A stretch of 64,000 bases of DNA, from the NCBI GenBank assembly GCA_911728435.2, contig OU452216.1, positions 5,282,342-5,346,341 of the forward strand. The letters run 5' to 3'. The translations under genes were made by a program, and so were the position numbers. Below, piece after piece: positions 20,941 to 31,698 of this stretch. The stretch's first letter is position 1; the number at the start of each line of letters is the position of its first letter. The stretch is from Apoderus coryli. Lineage: Eukaryota > Arthropoda > Insecta > Coleoptera > Attelabidae. The notes under the pieces were generated by a model, which was not told where the DNA came from, searched no databases, and saw only the letters and a list, made by a program, of their open reading frames with translations.

Positions 20941-22494
20941 AGATAGATATATTTATTCACCATTTTATGTTACAAAACATGTATAGTGCGTCAAAAAAGA
21001 ACAAAAATCAGTTACAGCAACAAAGAAAGGCTTACAAACAAATTAAAATAGCAACAACATAAAACAAACTAAAATCTAGAAAAATCTTACAATATCGCGT
21101 CTGAAATAGTCCTCAAAGGTATAAAAAGCTTGAGATATCAAAAATGATTTAATACTTTTGTTAAACTGGACTTCACCAAGGTTCTTTATGTGAGACGGCA
21201 GCTTATTATAAAATTTAACACAATAATAGTCAGAACCTTTCTTAGTCCTCAATAGGCGGTGAAATTCAGGCAATGTGTCATTTCGATTTCGCGTACCATA
21301 ATTATGCATATCAGAGTGAAGAGTGAAATGCGAGGCATTGGTTCGAATGTAGCCAAGATACTTTAAGATGTACAAGGAAGGCAAAGTAAGTAGTCCGTGT
21401 TCAACAAAATATTTTGTAACATTGTACGTAAACATCTCCTCTGTAGCTTAAAGATTTTCATTGCATGGGAACTATGTCCCCAGTTCAAAATACCATACGA
21501 CATACGGGAAACAAAATAACCGTGATGTACCGTCAACAGACTGGCGATTGAAACACTCTGCGCAAGCCTTCTGATGAGATATATGACCCTGGACAGCGAG
21601 CACCCAAGCTCTCGAACATGACCTTCCCAGGTTAATTTAGGATCAAGATGAACCCCAACGAACTTCACGCGAACATCGCTCTGAAAATCGATATGCGCAG
21701 AACGCAAAGTAAAGTTCATGCTCTGAGTTTTAGTCTGATTCAAGCTCAGTTCATTTGCCAGAAACCAATTGCCTATGTCAGTCTCAACAGCATTAACCAA
21801 CTCCCCTAAAGGGTCGTTTGGTCGATATCTAATCAGACTAGTTGCGTCGTCAGCAAAGAGGATTATATTTGAGTCTTCCTGAAATCTGTATAAATTATTT
21901 ACGTATTAAAAACATTAAAGGTCCCAAAACCGACCCCTGGGGCCAAGATAGGAGCCAACCAAGGCAACACTGTCAACATCAAAGTTATAGTAAGAGAGTT
22001 TCTGAGGAAGCATATCGTGTGAGACACAGTCAAAAGCCTTAGTGAGGTCATAAAAGGAAGCAAAGGTGCCACAGCCCTGCTCCATGCCATCCGAAACATA
22101 TTCCAAAAGGTTATTAATTGCAAGAGTAGTAGATCTTTTATTACGAAAGCCATATTGACTTTGCATAAAGAGATTATTTGTTTCAAAATATTCAGTTATT
22201 TGATTTTTAATAATAGATTCAAAGATTTTTGAAAAAATTGGCAAGATAGATATTGGTCGATAGTTACTGGGATCATCAACCGATCCTTTATCTTTGTAGA
22301 TTGGAATAACCCTTGCCTCCTTCAAGACCGCCGAAAATACAGCGTCACCAATGCAATGGTTTATCAACTTAGTAAACGGCACCACTAGCAGATTCTTTAA
22401 AGTCCCAATAATCCTAACATTAAGCTCATAACAATCCGAGCTTTTTGTGTTTTTCATATCTAATAGTTTCTCACGTACTTCATTAAAGGTTACC
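20941..22494 (-). pseudogene. Jockey/CR1-type LINE fragment, copy 1 of a shared family
   Basis: Minus-strand frames cover the reverse transcriptase in order. 21915-22514 has KNTKSSDCYELNVRIIGTLK, NYRPISILPIFSKIFESIIK, QYGFRNKRSTTLAINNLLEY and TKAFDCVSHDML. 21842-21900 spans the catalytic FADDAT box. 21363-21800 has VDTxxDIGNWFLANELSLNQ-like sequence and GVHLDPKLTWEGHVREL. 21076-21435 has HRLLRTKKGSDYYCVKFYNK and LPSHIKNL. Deletions near 21900-21950 (loss of the PQGSxLGP region) and 21435 break it. The 3' end carries a TATC-type tail at about 20937-20950. The same family is fuller at 25800-28115, about 96% identical over their 3' parts by eye. Confidence 0.85.
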
Positions 22495-22711
22495 TTTAAT
22501 ACCAGTACTACCATTTAGGCCCACTTTCGGTCGGACTAAAGGCGCGACCCTTGCAATTTCTATCTCCACTTTAGTTACCCGGTGTCCGTGGAGTATACCA
22601 CGTAAAAAAACTGGCGCCCGAGGAACGAACCGTCGTGGAACGCTAGTTAGTAACGTCCCAACCCGAGCAAACGTTACAAAGATGACCCCCCAGTCTATAT
22701 TGCGGTCTAAG
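22495..22711 (+). repeat. Right direct repeat flanking a LINE, with second primer-binding site
   Basis: Partner of 20714-20940. It includes TGGCGCCCGAGGAACGAA at 22612. It starts exactly at the 5' end of the minus-strand LINE. Confidence 0.85.
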
Positions 22712-23465
22712 GACAGCTATGTTACAATATGTACTGTTAATTAATAGAGAATTCACATATCCAAGCAACCTTTTATATTCGGAAAGTAGTTTTTTTGATT
22801 TAAGGCAGTTATATGTACTGAGAATATCGATATTTCAATATGGGAAACAGAATAGTTTAGAGAAGATATCTCACAGTCACGACACAAGACATAAACATAC
22901 GGCAAGAATTAAAATGGTCAAAACTTTAAAATCAATGACACAAAGATCATTTTTGTTCCTAGCGCCGAGAATATACGCTAGTATTCCCTTGGAAATAAGG
23001 CATACTACCAGAATTAGATTATTCAAAATAAAATTAAAAAAATGGCTTCAACTTACTCCAAGAAAAACTATACATAAGTTAATAGATTTTTAAAATAGAA
23101 ATTATGTTTTTATGCACCAGAATCATAATGGTGCTTTTTTTTTGTTTTTGGCTTTATCTGTTTATATTAATTGAGTTCACCTTTATTATTATTATAAATT
23201 TAGTATTTACATCAAATTTATTTTTTATTTACTAGGGTCATTTAATTTTTGTTACTTTTGAGTACTTTTATCTTTATGTTGGTGTATTTATATTTTTGTG
23301 TTTCCAAATATTCATCTTATAGGGAGATTGTGACCACAGATCGTTGAAAAATTATTGTGACTTAGATTGTAAGATGCCCACGCACTAGTCCTTGGACTTC
23401 AGTGGGTTGTCATATATTCATTGTGTAAATTTTGTTTGGGAAATAAAATTATTATTATTATTATT
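22712..23465 (+). pseudogene. LINE 3' fragment (reverse transcriptase C terminus and 3' UTR)
   Basis: A plus-strand frame (22719-23093) ends with HDTRHKHTARIKMVKTL, then TQRSFLFLAPRIYASIPLEI and LFKIKLKKWL before a TAA. This is the C-terminal region of a non-LTR reverse transcriptase in which a QRSFxxxxPxxYxxxPxEIR motif precedes the short basic tail. A 3' UTR of about 365 bases ends in AAATAAAATTATTATTATT, that is, a poly(A)-like signal merging into an (ATT)n tail. All upstream parts are missing. Confidence 0.7.
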
Positions 23466-23537
23466 TGTTGTTTCTGTTGTACTTATTACCTATTGGACTT
23501 GTCCGTAAATAAATAAATAAATTCAGAATGGACTCAC

Positions 23538-24568
23538 CTACTGTATATCCTACAAGTACTATTATTAATCCTTTTATCACTGGCATGTCTTCTCCGATCC
23601 TCAAATAAATCTTTCACTGCTGTCACTCCCAACACAAACACTACCGGCACCATCGCGATTTCCTTACCGAACGCATTTATAGCTGGAAACCAATTCAATA
23701 GCACAATAAAAATAAAGTACAGATTTGCTACACGATGAAATTGTTCTAAAAGATTGCGCGGTAAAAAACTTAACAACGTATATTTGGTAGTCCGTATTTT
23801 ATTGTCGGGACGGCGGCCATTTGGGTGCTCCTTCCTCGGTGTTTTGGGTGGGATCGTGTGATTCGGTACTACAATCCGGTAGCGTTCCTCTTGTTCATAC
23901 TTAGGCGAACGTCTGATGATGGTGCAAAAGATACGGCGCCATAGAGGTGGTGAAACAGTGCGACGTAACGTGTAAATTGACTCTGAACGCGAGGCTTGCC
24001 TAGAACAACAACAAAAAATTGATAATCAAAGAATTGTTTACAAAGAAAGGAAAGTTCATACCTGGAATGTCCCTTGGAGCTGCCTCGTTGTGATGTGCCT
24101 TCAACATTAGGATTTTCTTTGTAACCAGGTGGTAATATGAAATCTGTTTTCGAACCTACTCTGCTATGACCTGGTCTCACAGCTCCGCCAGAATCTGATA
24201 TTTGTCCCTGAGAGAAAGCTCGCTGATGACCCCTTGAACCTGATCATTGCAAATTTACTTCATACAGTTGAACAACGCCAGAAATGGGGTTATTACTTAC
24301 CTTTAAGGGCAGACCGTCCCACAACACCTGCCGAGGAACTACTACCCAAGACAGTACCACCTCCATGACTGACGCTACGTAAATGTCCTCTGGACTCCGG
24401 TGCACGTACAGCAGTATCAGGAAAAGTGTATGTGGAACATTCACCGAAGCTTAATACTGACGACTGGGTACTAGGAACTGTTTGAGATCTTGTATTGGGA
24501 TCAATAATTCTAACACTAGATGACGATGGATTGTTGGTTGTTTCGCCTGTGCCAAAGCCTGTTGACAT
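23538..24568 (-). CDS. P4-ATPase (ATP10-like phospholipid flippase), first three coding exons
   Basis: Host gene. Exon 1 runs 24568-24301 (ATG at 24568 in CAAAATGTC, donor AAAG/GTAAGT), exon 2 24239-24062 (acceptor CAG, donor CCAG/GTATGA) and exon 3 23999-23538 (acceptor TTCTAG, donor TAG/GTGAGT). The phases agree (1, then 2, then 2), giving 302 residues plus two bases. Residues 1-149 are a Ser/Gly-rich cytosolic N tail. Exon 3 contains [37 protein letters not shown], then membrane helices 1 and 2 ([20 protein letters not shown] and [14 protein letters not shown]), then [17 protein letters not shown]. That order is diagnostic of class-5 P4-ATPases (ATP10), which flip phospholipids to the cytosolic leaflet. 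The actuator, phosphorylation and later membrane domains lie in exons not found to the left. A possible 5'-UTR acceptor, TCCTATTCCAG, lies just upstream of the ATG. Confidence 0.92.
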
Positions 24569-24888
24569 TTTGCTGAGGATTCTGGAATAGGACGAAATAG
24601 ATTCGTAACGTAAACGAACCGCTTAAGAACTTTAAACTAGCTAATAATGTATAGGGTGTCCCAAAATTAATTGTTTCCTTGCAAATAGTGTCTGGAAACT
24701 TTTAAGAAGTCTGGATGGTACTATGGATACAATTCATTTTTGGATTTTGCCTAAAATTCTAAATATGTCTAGTTTCTGGTAAATCCCTAAGTATAATAGA
24801 TTAAAAGAAGTTATTTTGAAGATATTTGGAAACATATGAACATAAAAAATTCGACTTGCGCGAAATAACAAAAATTTTAAAGTTTAGC
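24569..24888. other. Intergenic: flippase upstream region and 3' side of the Lys/Cys gene
   Basis: This interval of 320 bases lies between two same-strand genes. A TATAGGGTGTCCC word at 24649 resembles a DNA-element end. I see no AATAAA for the upstream small gene and no clear TATA box for the flippase. Confidence 0.4.
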
Positions 24889-25227
24889 CTAGTAACATCC
24901 TTTGGCAAGTCTTCTTCCATATCGCCTGCAGCGCTCATCGCATGAATCACTGCTTGTTGACATACATTCAGAACATGAACAGTCAGTAGAACAGTCGGAG
25001 GAATCACTTGAGCAACAGCATCCACCCCTTTTAGCAGGAACCTTTTTGGCTGGCTTTTTCTTTGTTTTTGGTTTACAATCTGATGTTTGACATCGTGAAG
25101 AAGACTTCTTGATTGTTGATTTTTTCGCTGCTGGTTTATTTGACGCTGTTGATTTCTTCCGTTTGACCGTGCTTGTTTTCTTTTTCGCTGGTGTAATTTT
25201 ACGGTCACATGGAGTACAGCCTGGCAT
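24889..25227 (-). CDS. Intronless gene for a 112-residue Lys/Cys-rich basic protein
   Basis: The open frame is intact from ATG (25227) to TAG (24889-24891). Residues 1-10 carry C4 and C7. Residues 10-67 are a Lys/Ser/Thr/Pro/Ala tract with KPAAKKS- and KPAKKVPAK-type repeats like histone H1 tails or protamine-like proteins. Residues 70-112 hold CCC at 70-72, then Cys/Ser/Asp-rich sequence to C88, C96, C100 and C111, with an Arg-rich CRRYGRR. In all there are 14 Cys, 21 Lys and 9 Arg in 112 residues, with no signal peptide or membrane segment. The composition suggests a DNA-compacting, disulfide-linking protein such as a sperm nuclear basic protein, but a structural (cuticle or chorion) or other role is possible; I do not recognise an orthologue. 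A TATA box and initiator sit correctly upstream, so it looks expressed. Confidence 0.75.
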   Translation of the reverse strand: MPGCTPCDRKITPAKKKTSTVKRKKSTASNKPAAKKSTIKKSSSRCQTSDCKPKTKKKPAKKVPAKRGGCCCSSDSSDCSTDCSCSECMSTSSDSCDERCRRYGRRLAKGCY

Positions 25228-25254
25228 GTCGATGGATTTTAAAATAGTCTAGGT

Positions 25255-25296
25255 ACTTGTCTGATAAAATTCCGTCGACGAATAAGACTTTTTATA
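25255..25296 (-). promoter_or_regulatory. Core promoter (TATA box and initiator) of the Lys/Cys-rich gene
   Basis: On the minus strand TATAAAAAG starts at 25296, and the arthropod-type initiator TTATCAGAC places the start at about 25262, 34 bases downstream. This leaves a 5' UTR of about 35 bases before the ATG at 25227. Spacing and words fit RNA polymerase II core promoters of insects. No downstream element was recognised. Confidence 0.65.
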
Positions 25297-25309
25297 TTTC
25301 GGGATTTGG

Positions 25310-25795
25310 CAACCCTGGTGTTGCAATCTGGCAACTGACAGCTCTATCGCAAAGTTGGACATTTTTAAGGTTATACGAACTCAGAACGTTTTGAAATACG
25401 AGCGCTATTTGCGTTGTTTACATTAACTTAAAAGATTCATCTCGGCCCAAAAATAGAAATAAATCGTGCACATTTTCGTGCCATTATTTTTTACAACTTT
25501 CAAAGTGGATTAACTCAGCAACAGTGCATGGATGAACTTAATTAAATTTTTGGCGATAAAGCTCCATCAAGGACCAGTGTTTATCGATGGTATGGTGAAT
25601 TCAATCGTGGTCGTAGTTCATTCCGAGACGAATTTCGTGAAGGTCGTCCAAAATCAGTTGTTGTTCCGAAAACCATTGATGCTGTGCGCGAACTGATATT
25701 GCAAGAGATTGAGACAACCTTAGGCATTAGTGGGATCAGCATACATTCAATATTGCATAAACATTTGACTGTCAAAAAAATTTGTTTGCGTTATA
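25310..25795 (+). pseudogene. Mariner transposase relic, N-terminal part (second copy)
   Basis: Closely similar to 5515-5950. It encodes GLTQQQCMDELN, a TAA, then IFGDKAPSRTSVYRWYGEFN, RGRSSFRDEFREGRPKSVVV and PKTIDAVRELILQ, followed by GISGISIHSILHKHLTVKK. It is truncated at about 25795 by the TATC tail of the neighbouring LINE. The 5' flank GGCAACCCTGGTGTTGC may approach the element end. A 16-base deletion after ELILQ and the TAA make it inactive. Confidence 0.8.
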
Positions 25796-28115
25796 TATCG
25801 TATATAGATAGATAGATATATTTATTCACCATCTTATGTTACATAACATGTATAGTACGTCAAAAAATAGCAAAAATTAATCAAAGTTACAGCAACAAAG
25901 AAAGGCTTACAAACAAATTAAAATAGCAACAACATAAAACAAACTAAAATCTATAAAAACCTTACAATATCGCTTCTGAAATAGTCCTCAAAGGTATAAA
26001 AAGCTTGCGATATCAAAAATGTTTTAATACTTTTGTTAAACTGGACTTCACCAAGGTTCTTTATGTGAGACGGCAGCTTATTATAAAATTTAACACAATA
26101 ATAGTCAGAACCTTTCCTAGTCCTCAATAGGCGGTGAAATTCAGGCAATATGTCATTGCGATTTCGTGTACCATATTATGCATATCAGAGTGAAGAGTGA
26201 AATGCGAGGCATTGGTTCGAATGTAGCCAAGACAGTTTAAGATGTACAAGGAAAGCAAAGTAAGTAGTCCGTGTTCAACAAAATACTTTTTACAGCAGTC
26301 ACGCCAACCGAGCCCCAACGTTGTACGTAAACATCTCCTCTGCAGCTTGAAGATTTTCATTGCATGGGAACTATGTCGCCAGTTCAAAATACCATACGAC
26401 ATACGGGAAACAAAATAACCATGATATACCGTCAACAGAGTGGCGATTGAAACACTCTGCGCAAGCCTTCTGATGAGATATATGATCCTAGACAGCGGGC
26501 ACCCAAGCTCTCGAACATGACCTTCCCAGGTTAATTTAGGATCAAGATGAACCCCAAGGAATTTCACGCGAACATCGCTCTGAAAATCAATAGGCACAGA
26601 ACGCAAAGTAAAGTTCATGCTCTGAGTTTTAGCCTGATTCAAGCTCAGTTCATTTGCCAGAAACCAATTGCCTATGTCAGTCTCAACAGCCTTAACCAAC
26701 TCCCCTAAAGGGTCGTTTGGTCGATATCTAATCAGACTAGTTGTGTCGTCAGCAAAGAGGATTATATTTGACTCTTCTTGAAATTTGTATAAATCATTTA
26801 CGTATATTAAAAACAATAAAGGTCCCAAAACCGACCCCTAAGGCACACCCCGTCCAACCCTTCGTCTCTCCGAGTATCGTCCCCCATACAAAACGTGCTG
26901 AAAACGATCGCTGAGATAAGAGCCAACCAAGGCAACACTGTCAAAATCAAAGTTATAGTAAGAGAGTTTCTGAAGTAGTATCTCGTGTGAGATTTAATAA
27001 TAGACTCAAAGATTTTCGAAAAAATTGGCAAGATCGATAGTTACTAGGATCATCAACTGATCCTTTATTTTTGTAGATTGGAATAACCCTTGCCTCCTTC
27101 AAAACCGCCAGAAATACAGCGTCACCAATGCAATGGTTTATCAACTTAGTAAGCGGCACCACTAGCAGATTCTTTAAAGTCCCAATAATCCTAACATTAA
27201 GCTCATAACAATCCGAGTTTTTGTGTTTTTCATACCTAATAGTTTTTCACGTACTTCATTAAAGGTTACCGTTCTCAAACTAAATCCAGCAGCTCTAGTG
27301 GGAGACATATATTTCTCAAAAGTGACCGATGTGGCTGGTAGCTGTTTTATGATATCTCAGCCGCAGTTGTAAAGTAGTCATTTAAAATATGCGCAGTCAA
27401 GTTCTCAGCTGTCCCGAGATTTGGAGTTGATTCCCAATCCTTGACCAGTCTCCACACAGCAGCAGGCCTATTAATAGCGGATGCAATATAATCCTCATAA
27501 GCCCTTCTTTTGGCCTTAGACAGTTCAGCTCGATATTGTTTTTTATAGTGTCTTAAGGCGATTTTAGATACAGACTGAGAATCCGATTTATGAATCAAAT
27601 GGATGGTGCATAGCAGATCTCTCATCCTGCGCAAATAATCGCTGAACCAACTTATGCGACCCAGCGCTGATCCAGCAGTGACTGTTTTAGATTTAAGAGG
27701 AAAACAACTTTCAGCTGTATTTGCAATGCCATTAGTAAACGTGATAAATCTACTATATTATATTTTGATCATCGATAAAGTCCCAATTAATATTCTCGAT
27801 TCGATTGTACAAGTTAAAAAGTCCGTATTGAGTTATAGGTCTGTAACTAATTTTTGCAACAGGCTCCGTCGGGCAAGTGCGCCCTTCAAAGGTGAAAGAA
27901 ATGCCATTGTGATCGGACAGATGATGTAAATTAAAAGGTTTGAATGTGGTGGGGTTAACATTTATATTTGTGAATACATTATCTAGACACGCACTACTTC
28001 GAGTTGGAAAAGACACAAAGCCATAAGCTCGAAAAAAATCACACAGATCGGCCGCTCTTGGATCAGCCGTTTCAAAATGGACATTAAAGTCTCCCGTGAC
28101 AATGAGTATATATAT
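25796..28115 (-). pseudogene. Jockey/CR1-type LINE, endonuclease end through reverse transcriptase
   Basis: Reading leftwards on the minus strand: the C-terminal endonuclease (VTGDFNVHFETADPRAADLC near 28060-28107, FPTRSSACLDNVFTNI, then HHLSDHNGISFTF), then the inter-domain region (27753-27347; SWFSDYLRRMRDLL, AVWRLVKDWESTP), then reverse transcriptase pieces (LKEARVIPIYKNKGSVDDPS near 27090-27155; IFSKIFESII; MGPLLFLIYVNDLY and LFADDTT at 26739-26828; GVHLDPKLTWEGHVREL), then the C terminus (LPSHIKNLGEVQFNKS). A deletion near 26990 removes the fingers segment, and several frameshifts follow. The tail is (TATC)n at 25800-25820. It inserted into the mariner relic to its left. Unlike the two LINEs at 15 and 21 kb, no long flanking duplication is seen. 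Confidence 0.88.
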
Positions 28116-28225
28116 ATCAAATACGGTTCCATTTAAAATACAACTGGAAATCAGGGTACCAATATTAGGTACCTAAGTATCTGTTTAACCTTCTCGAATA
28201 TTCAAATTATTTGTCACTAGAGGGC

Positions 28226-28395
28226 GGTAACACTGACTTTCCCAAGGCTTTCGGCTGCGGAAATCACCGATCCTCAATCATTCATAGGTTGAAACGGATT
28301 GGCATGTCAGCACCTTTCTTGGGGGTCGTGACAGCTCGTTCTTTTCAAAGATTTCAATTATTAACATTGGGAAATAGTACAGAGTACAGCCTCCT
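28226..28395 (+). pseudogene. Short LINE reverse transcriptase fragment
   Basis: The plus strand reads DFPKAFGCGNHRSSIIHRLK, then RIGMSAPFLG and, further on, FQLLTLGNST. This matches the region after the first catalytic Asp in non-LTR reverse transcriptases (DFSKAFDxVxHxxLLxRLKxIG). The Asp-Cys context has decayed to GCGN, and only about 55 codons remain. Its strand is opposite to the LINE next to it, so it is a separate relic. Confidence 0.5.
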
Positions 28396-30890
28396 GTGTC
28401 TGTCTCGCTCTCTAGGTAGGTACTCTATCAATAATTAACTTTAAACAAAACTGTAATAAACCCAATTTCAATAAATCCACACAGAAAAATAAAAACTATT
28501 GCTTATCTCTAAAAAGTAAATACACATCTGGGGCATTGTAGTATACACATTTGGGCATTTCTTATTGTGAACTACTAGCATTGCTTGCATTATAATAATG
28601 GACGAAAGGGGCATTAAGTAAGTAGTGTACAAATCTACCTATATCTACTTACTCCAATTTAAAACTAATAAGGATATCACACAAAGGTAGAATGTAGTTA
28701 ATAATACGTTACGAAGCGATAATTTTTGTATCTAGTTCTCTTTATCCATTCTTTTAATTAGGTAAATACTCGGGTAAATATTTATCTAGGCTCCTATGTA
28801 CACGTTGCTCATAGTCACCAGCTGATAAAAGGTTAAAGTATTCAAGTAATTCCTTGTAGAACGTAATGTTTCAAGTAATTTGAAATATTATTTTACATAC
28901 CTACATACTTTCATGACATTGTTTTATCAACTAAGTAGGTTTCTTGTTGTTTCTTACCTTATAATACATAACTTAAGCAAAAAGTTGAGAGATCATCTTA
29001 TCCAACTCATAACACAACACTTTCGAACAAAATAACTGCCTAAATTTGTATATACCACACACGAATTAAGAGTCACTTTCGCACTATTTTTAAAAAATAT
29101 ATTTCTGTTTTAAAATAAGTGAAACAATTACACATAAAATAGAATTTCCGATTTACGCAGATGTACTTTCCCTTTGTAGTTTAATTTTCAAAACAAACCA
29201 TGTGTCAAAATTTGTCTGTAATCTGTATGCCACGCGCCACGCTATTCCTTTTTAGACGAAAAGAATGTGAACCAATCAACATATAAACAACCAATGAACA
29301 TAATAAGAGGTTCCCCGCTCGACTAAAAAGTAAATACAACAAACAACAACCAAAAATTACTATTACATTGCCTCCCATTTCTTATCTCTTGCCAGCTCCC
29401 ATGCGTGTCTCGCACAAGCGCATAACCCGTTGACATCTTAGAGATGCCTATTCCGCTATTACCGCAACGTTATCTGTCAAAATTGTTCACGCTAACGCTA
29501 TTTCGGTTATTGTATTCCGTTATGTAGCGAGCGTTACCGTAACTCTATTTAGTGTCAAAACCGACAAAAATGTGTCTATTAAGCATTTACTTTAAGCGCC
29601 TACTTATTGAGCTCCGATCAGAAGGGATGATGGGAGATGAGCACCTTACACTCATCTTACTAAGATTTTTGTTGTGAAAGAAACGAAAAACTGTCAAAAT
29701 CATTGGTATATAATGCCATTTTGACGTTAAATTTCTCATAGCTGTCAAACGAATTTGTAAGAAGAACATGAATAATGCTGTGTTGAAGGAAAACGCCTGT
29801 GATATTAATATAAAATATAAGGATTATAATATATGGATGTAATCTGGTGTGTGGTATATAAGCGTCAATTTTTATGTGGGAAAAACTAATGTTGCCACAT
29901 TTAAGATATAAAAAATATATTGAGTATTAAAATTAGATATATATTTTGGTAGTAATAAAAACAACAATTTTATCATATCTCTTTCAAAATGATATAGAAA
30001 AATGTTAGATTATTCTAATATTTTTACACCACCATGTATTTTATGCTCCTTTGAACATGTTACAGTATAAAAATTCAAAATTAGAATGCAATGAATAACT
30101 TGGCAACAAGACTACATCAAAATGGCGGCTTCTCTGTCTCCCTTTATTCCGTTGCGCGATTGGATGCGCATACGGTTTTCAGCGATAATAGGGAGTTAAG
30201 GCAAAACGTGAGATTTTGGTTATGTTTACACTAGATAAGCAGTCATTCAAAATAGAGTTAAGGTGCCATCCAATACGTATCGTATATGCGGAAGGTAGAG
30301 ATAACACTTTACTTGAGAAAAAGACTATTTTAGATTTTTCTACTTCCATTTACTATGTCGTTAATATTATTGTTTTTTTCATTATTAACCAAATACATAT
30401 ATATTTTATTATGTATATCTATAAACAATATCAGAAAAATGTTTATAATTGTTACAAAAATAAACTACTACTAATAATAATAATAATAAAGTATTTATTG
30501 CTTAGCTTAATTTTCAATTTAGATTGAGTTTAATGTTCTATTCTAGATATTCGTACAAGTTCATGTAATTCCGACAACAATCGGTTCAATACGTTTAAGT
30601 ATACGATACGCGTAGAGGTACATATGTTTACGGCCTTCGTATCGTTAAACGTATCATAAATTTAAAGAGCGCATGCGTAGATGTCAAAAGATACGTTTAC
30701 GTATACTGAAACTACGTAACTGGTACAAAACTGGCGATTGCTATAATATTTAACAAGAGCCAACTTGTAATCATGACGCCTATATATTTTTTTCTAGCTT
30801 AAAAAAAGCTTTATTTAAGACACAAGATTAAAAATTATAAACAAAACGAAATAAAAAATATCGGTATCAAAGCCCCAAACGCAAAGAGTT
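28396..30890. other. No gene seen; 2.5 kb of unrecognised AT-rich DNA
   Basis: No coding motif was recognised on either strand. Open frames near 29587-29769 (minus) and 30216-30527 (plus) are low-complexity or without motif. Words AACGTTA/TAACG recur near 29470-29540 and again in 30900-31700, hinting at related element ends. Confidence 0.35.
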
Positions 30891-30958
30891 AGGAATCTTT
30901 GACACGTAAGTGTTACGTTATTAGGAAGTTTTTGAAACCCTTATTTATTTTAACATAA

Positions 30959-31698
30959 TTAGCGTTTACGTTATTACTGAGCACGCGCACAAGAATAAAT
31001 GTGTGAGAATGACGCTCAAAAATAGTTTTTGATAGCAGTTTTAGGAGTTGTCATTAGAGTAAAGTAGCTGTTTAACGGCCGTATTCACAAACCCCTGATA
31101 AATTTTTATCAGACTGTTAAACACTTAGAGTCATATTCTAAGAGTTTAACTGTTAAATATTAACTCTTAACTAACGTTTCGTTATTAGTTTTCTGTAACG
31201 TGAAAAAGCGCGACATATAAAAGTAAAATGTACGTATTTAATGTATCTTTTTTTGGAAAGGTGTTATGTAATGATAAACGTTAAATAAACGTATGTGTGT
31301 TTACTGGGTTTATTCTACCATTTTTGAATGTATGTAATTTATGTCAATAAAGTCATTTATTATTATTATTATTATTATCTTTAATTTAAGTTATATTAAT
31401 TAAACTTAAAAGTTGTAAAAACAATATACAATTAAATAATTAATAATAGTTAAGAGTTAAGAGTTTAACAGTCTGGTAAAATTTATCAGGGGTTGGTGAA
31501 TACGACCGTAACAATATAACTTCTATATCTATATCTTCTTTTAAATTTAAGGAAAATTAATGTTTCTACTAACTGGAATATTAACCTGACAAAATCGATA
31601 ACGTAACTTTAACGTTACACAAGAAACGTGTTCCGTTATCACTTAATAACGTGAATATACCCAAGCACGTGCGCATGCTCATAATAACGTGAACGCTA
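30959..31698. repeat. Outer inverted repeat around a MITE
   Basis: 30959-30990 (TTAGCGTTTACGTTATTACT, then GAGCACGCGCAC) is inversely repeated at 31669-31698 with about three differences. It encloses the MITE at 31076-31508, so a second foldback element appears to have received the MITE. Confidence 0.5.
31076..31508. mobile_element. 433 bp MITE with TAA duplications (PIF/Harbinger-like)
   Basis: The ends are CGGCCGTATTCACAAACCCC and, inversely, CGGTCGTATTCACCAACCCC. The inverted arms continue through TGATAAATTTTTATCAGACT and TTAACTCTTAACT. Both sides carry TAA (31073-31075 and 31509-31511). A 3 bp TWA duplication is the signature of the PIF/Harbinger superfamily. There is no coding capacity. 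Confidence 0.75.

Noticed and set aside
24801..25208. 135-codon frame overlapping the Lys/Cys-rich gene in another frame
   Set aside because: It uses a non-ATG start and is a shifted reading of the same Lys-rich codons; the 112-residue frame has the ATG, the promoter and Cys patterning.
25796..28115. Third LINE with long flanking duplication
   Set aside because: The mariner sequence to its left is not repeated to its right, so this copy shows no long duplication.
30216..30527. 103-codon plus-strand open frame
   Set aside because: The second half is poly-Ile/Leu from AT runs; there is no motif, splice site or conserved start.
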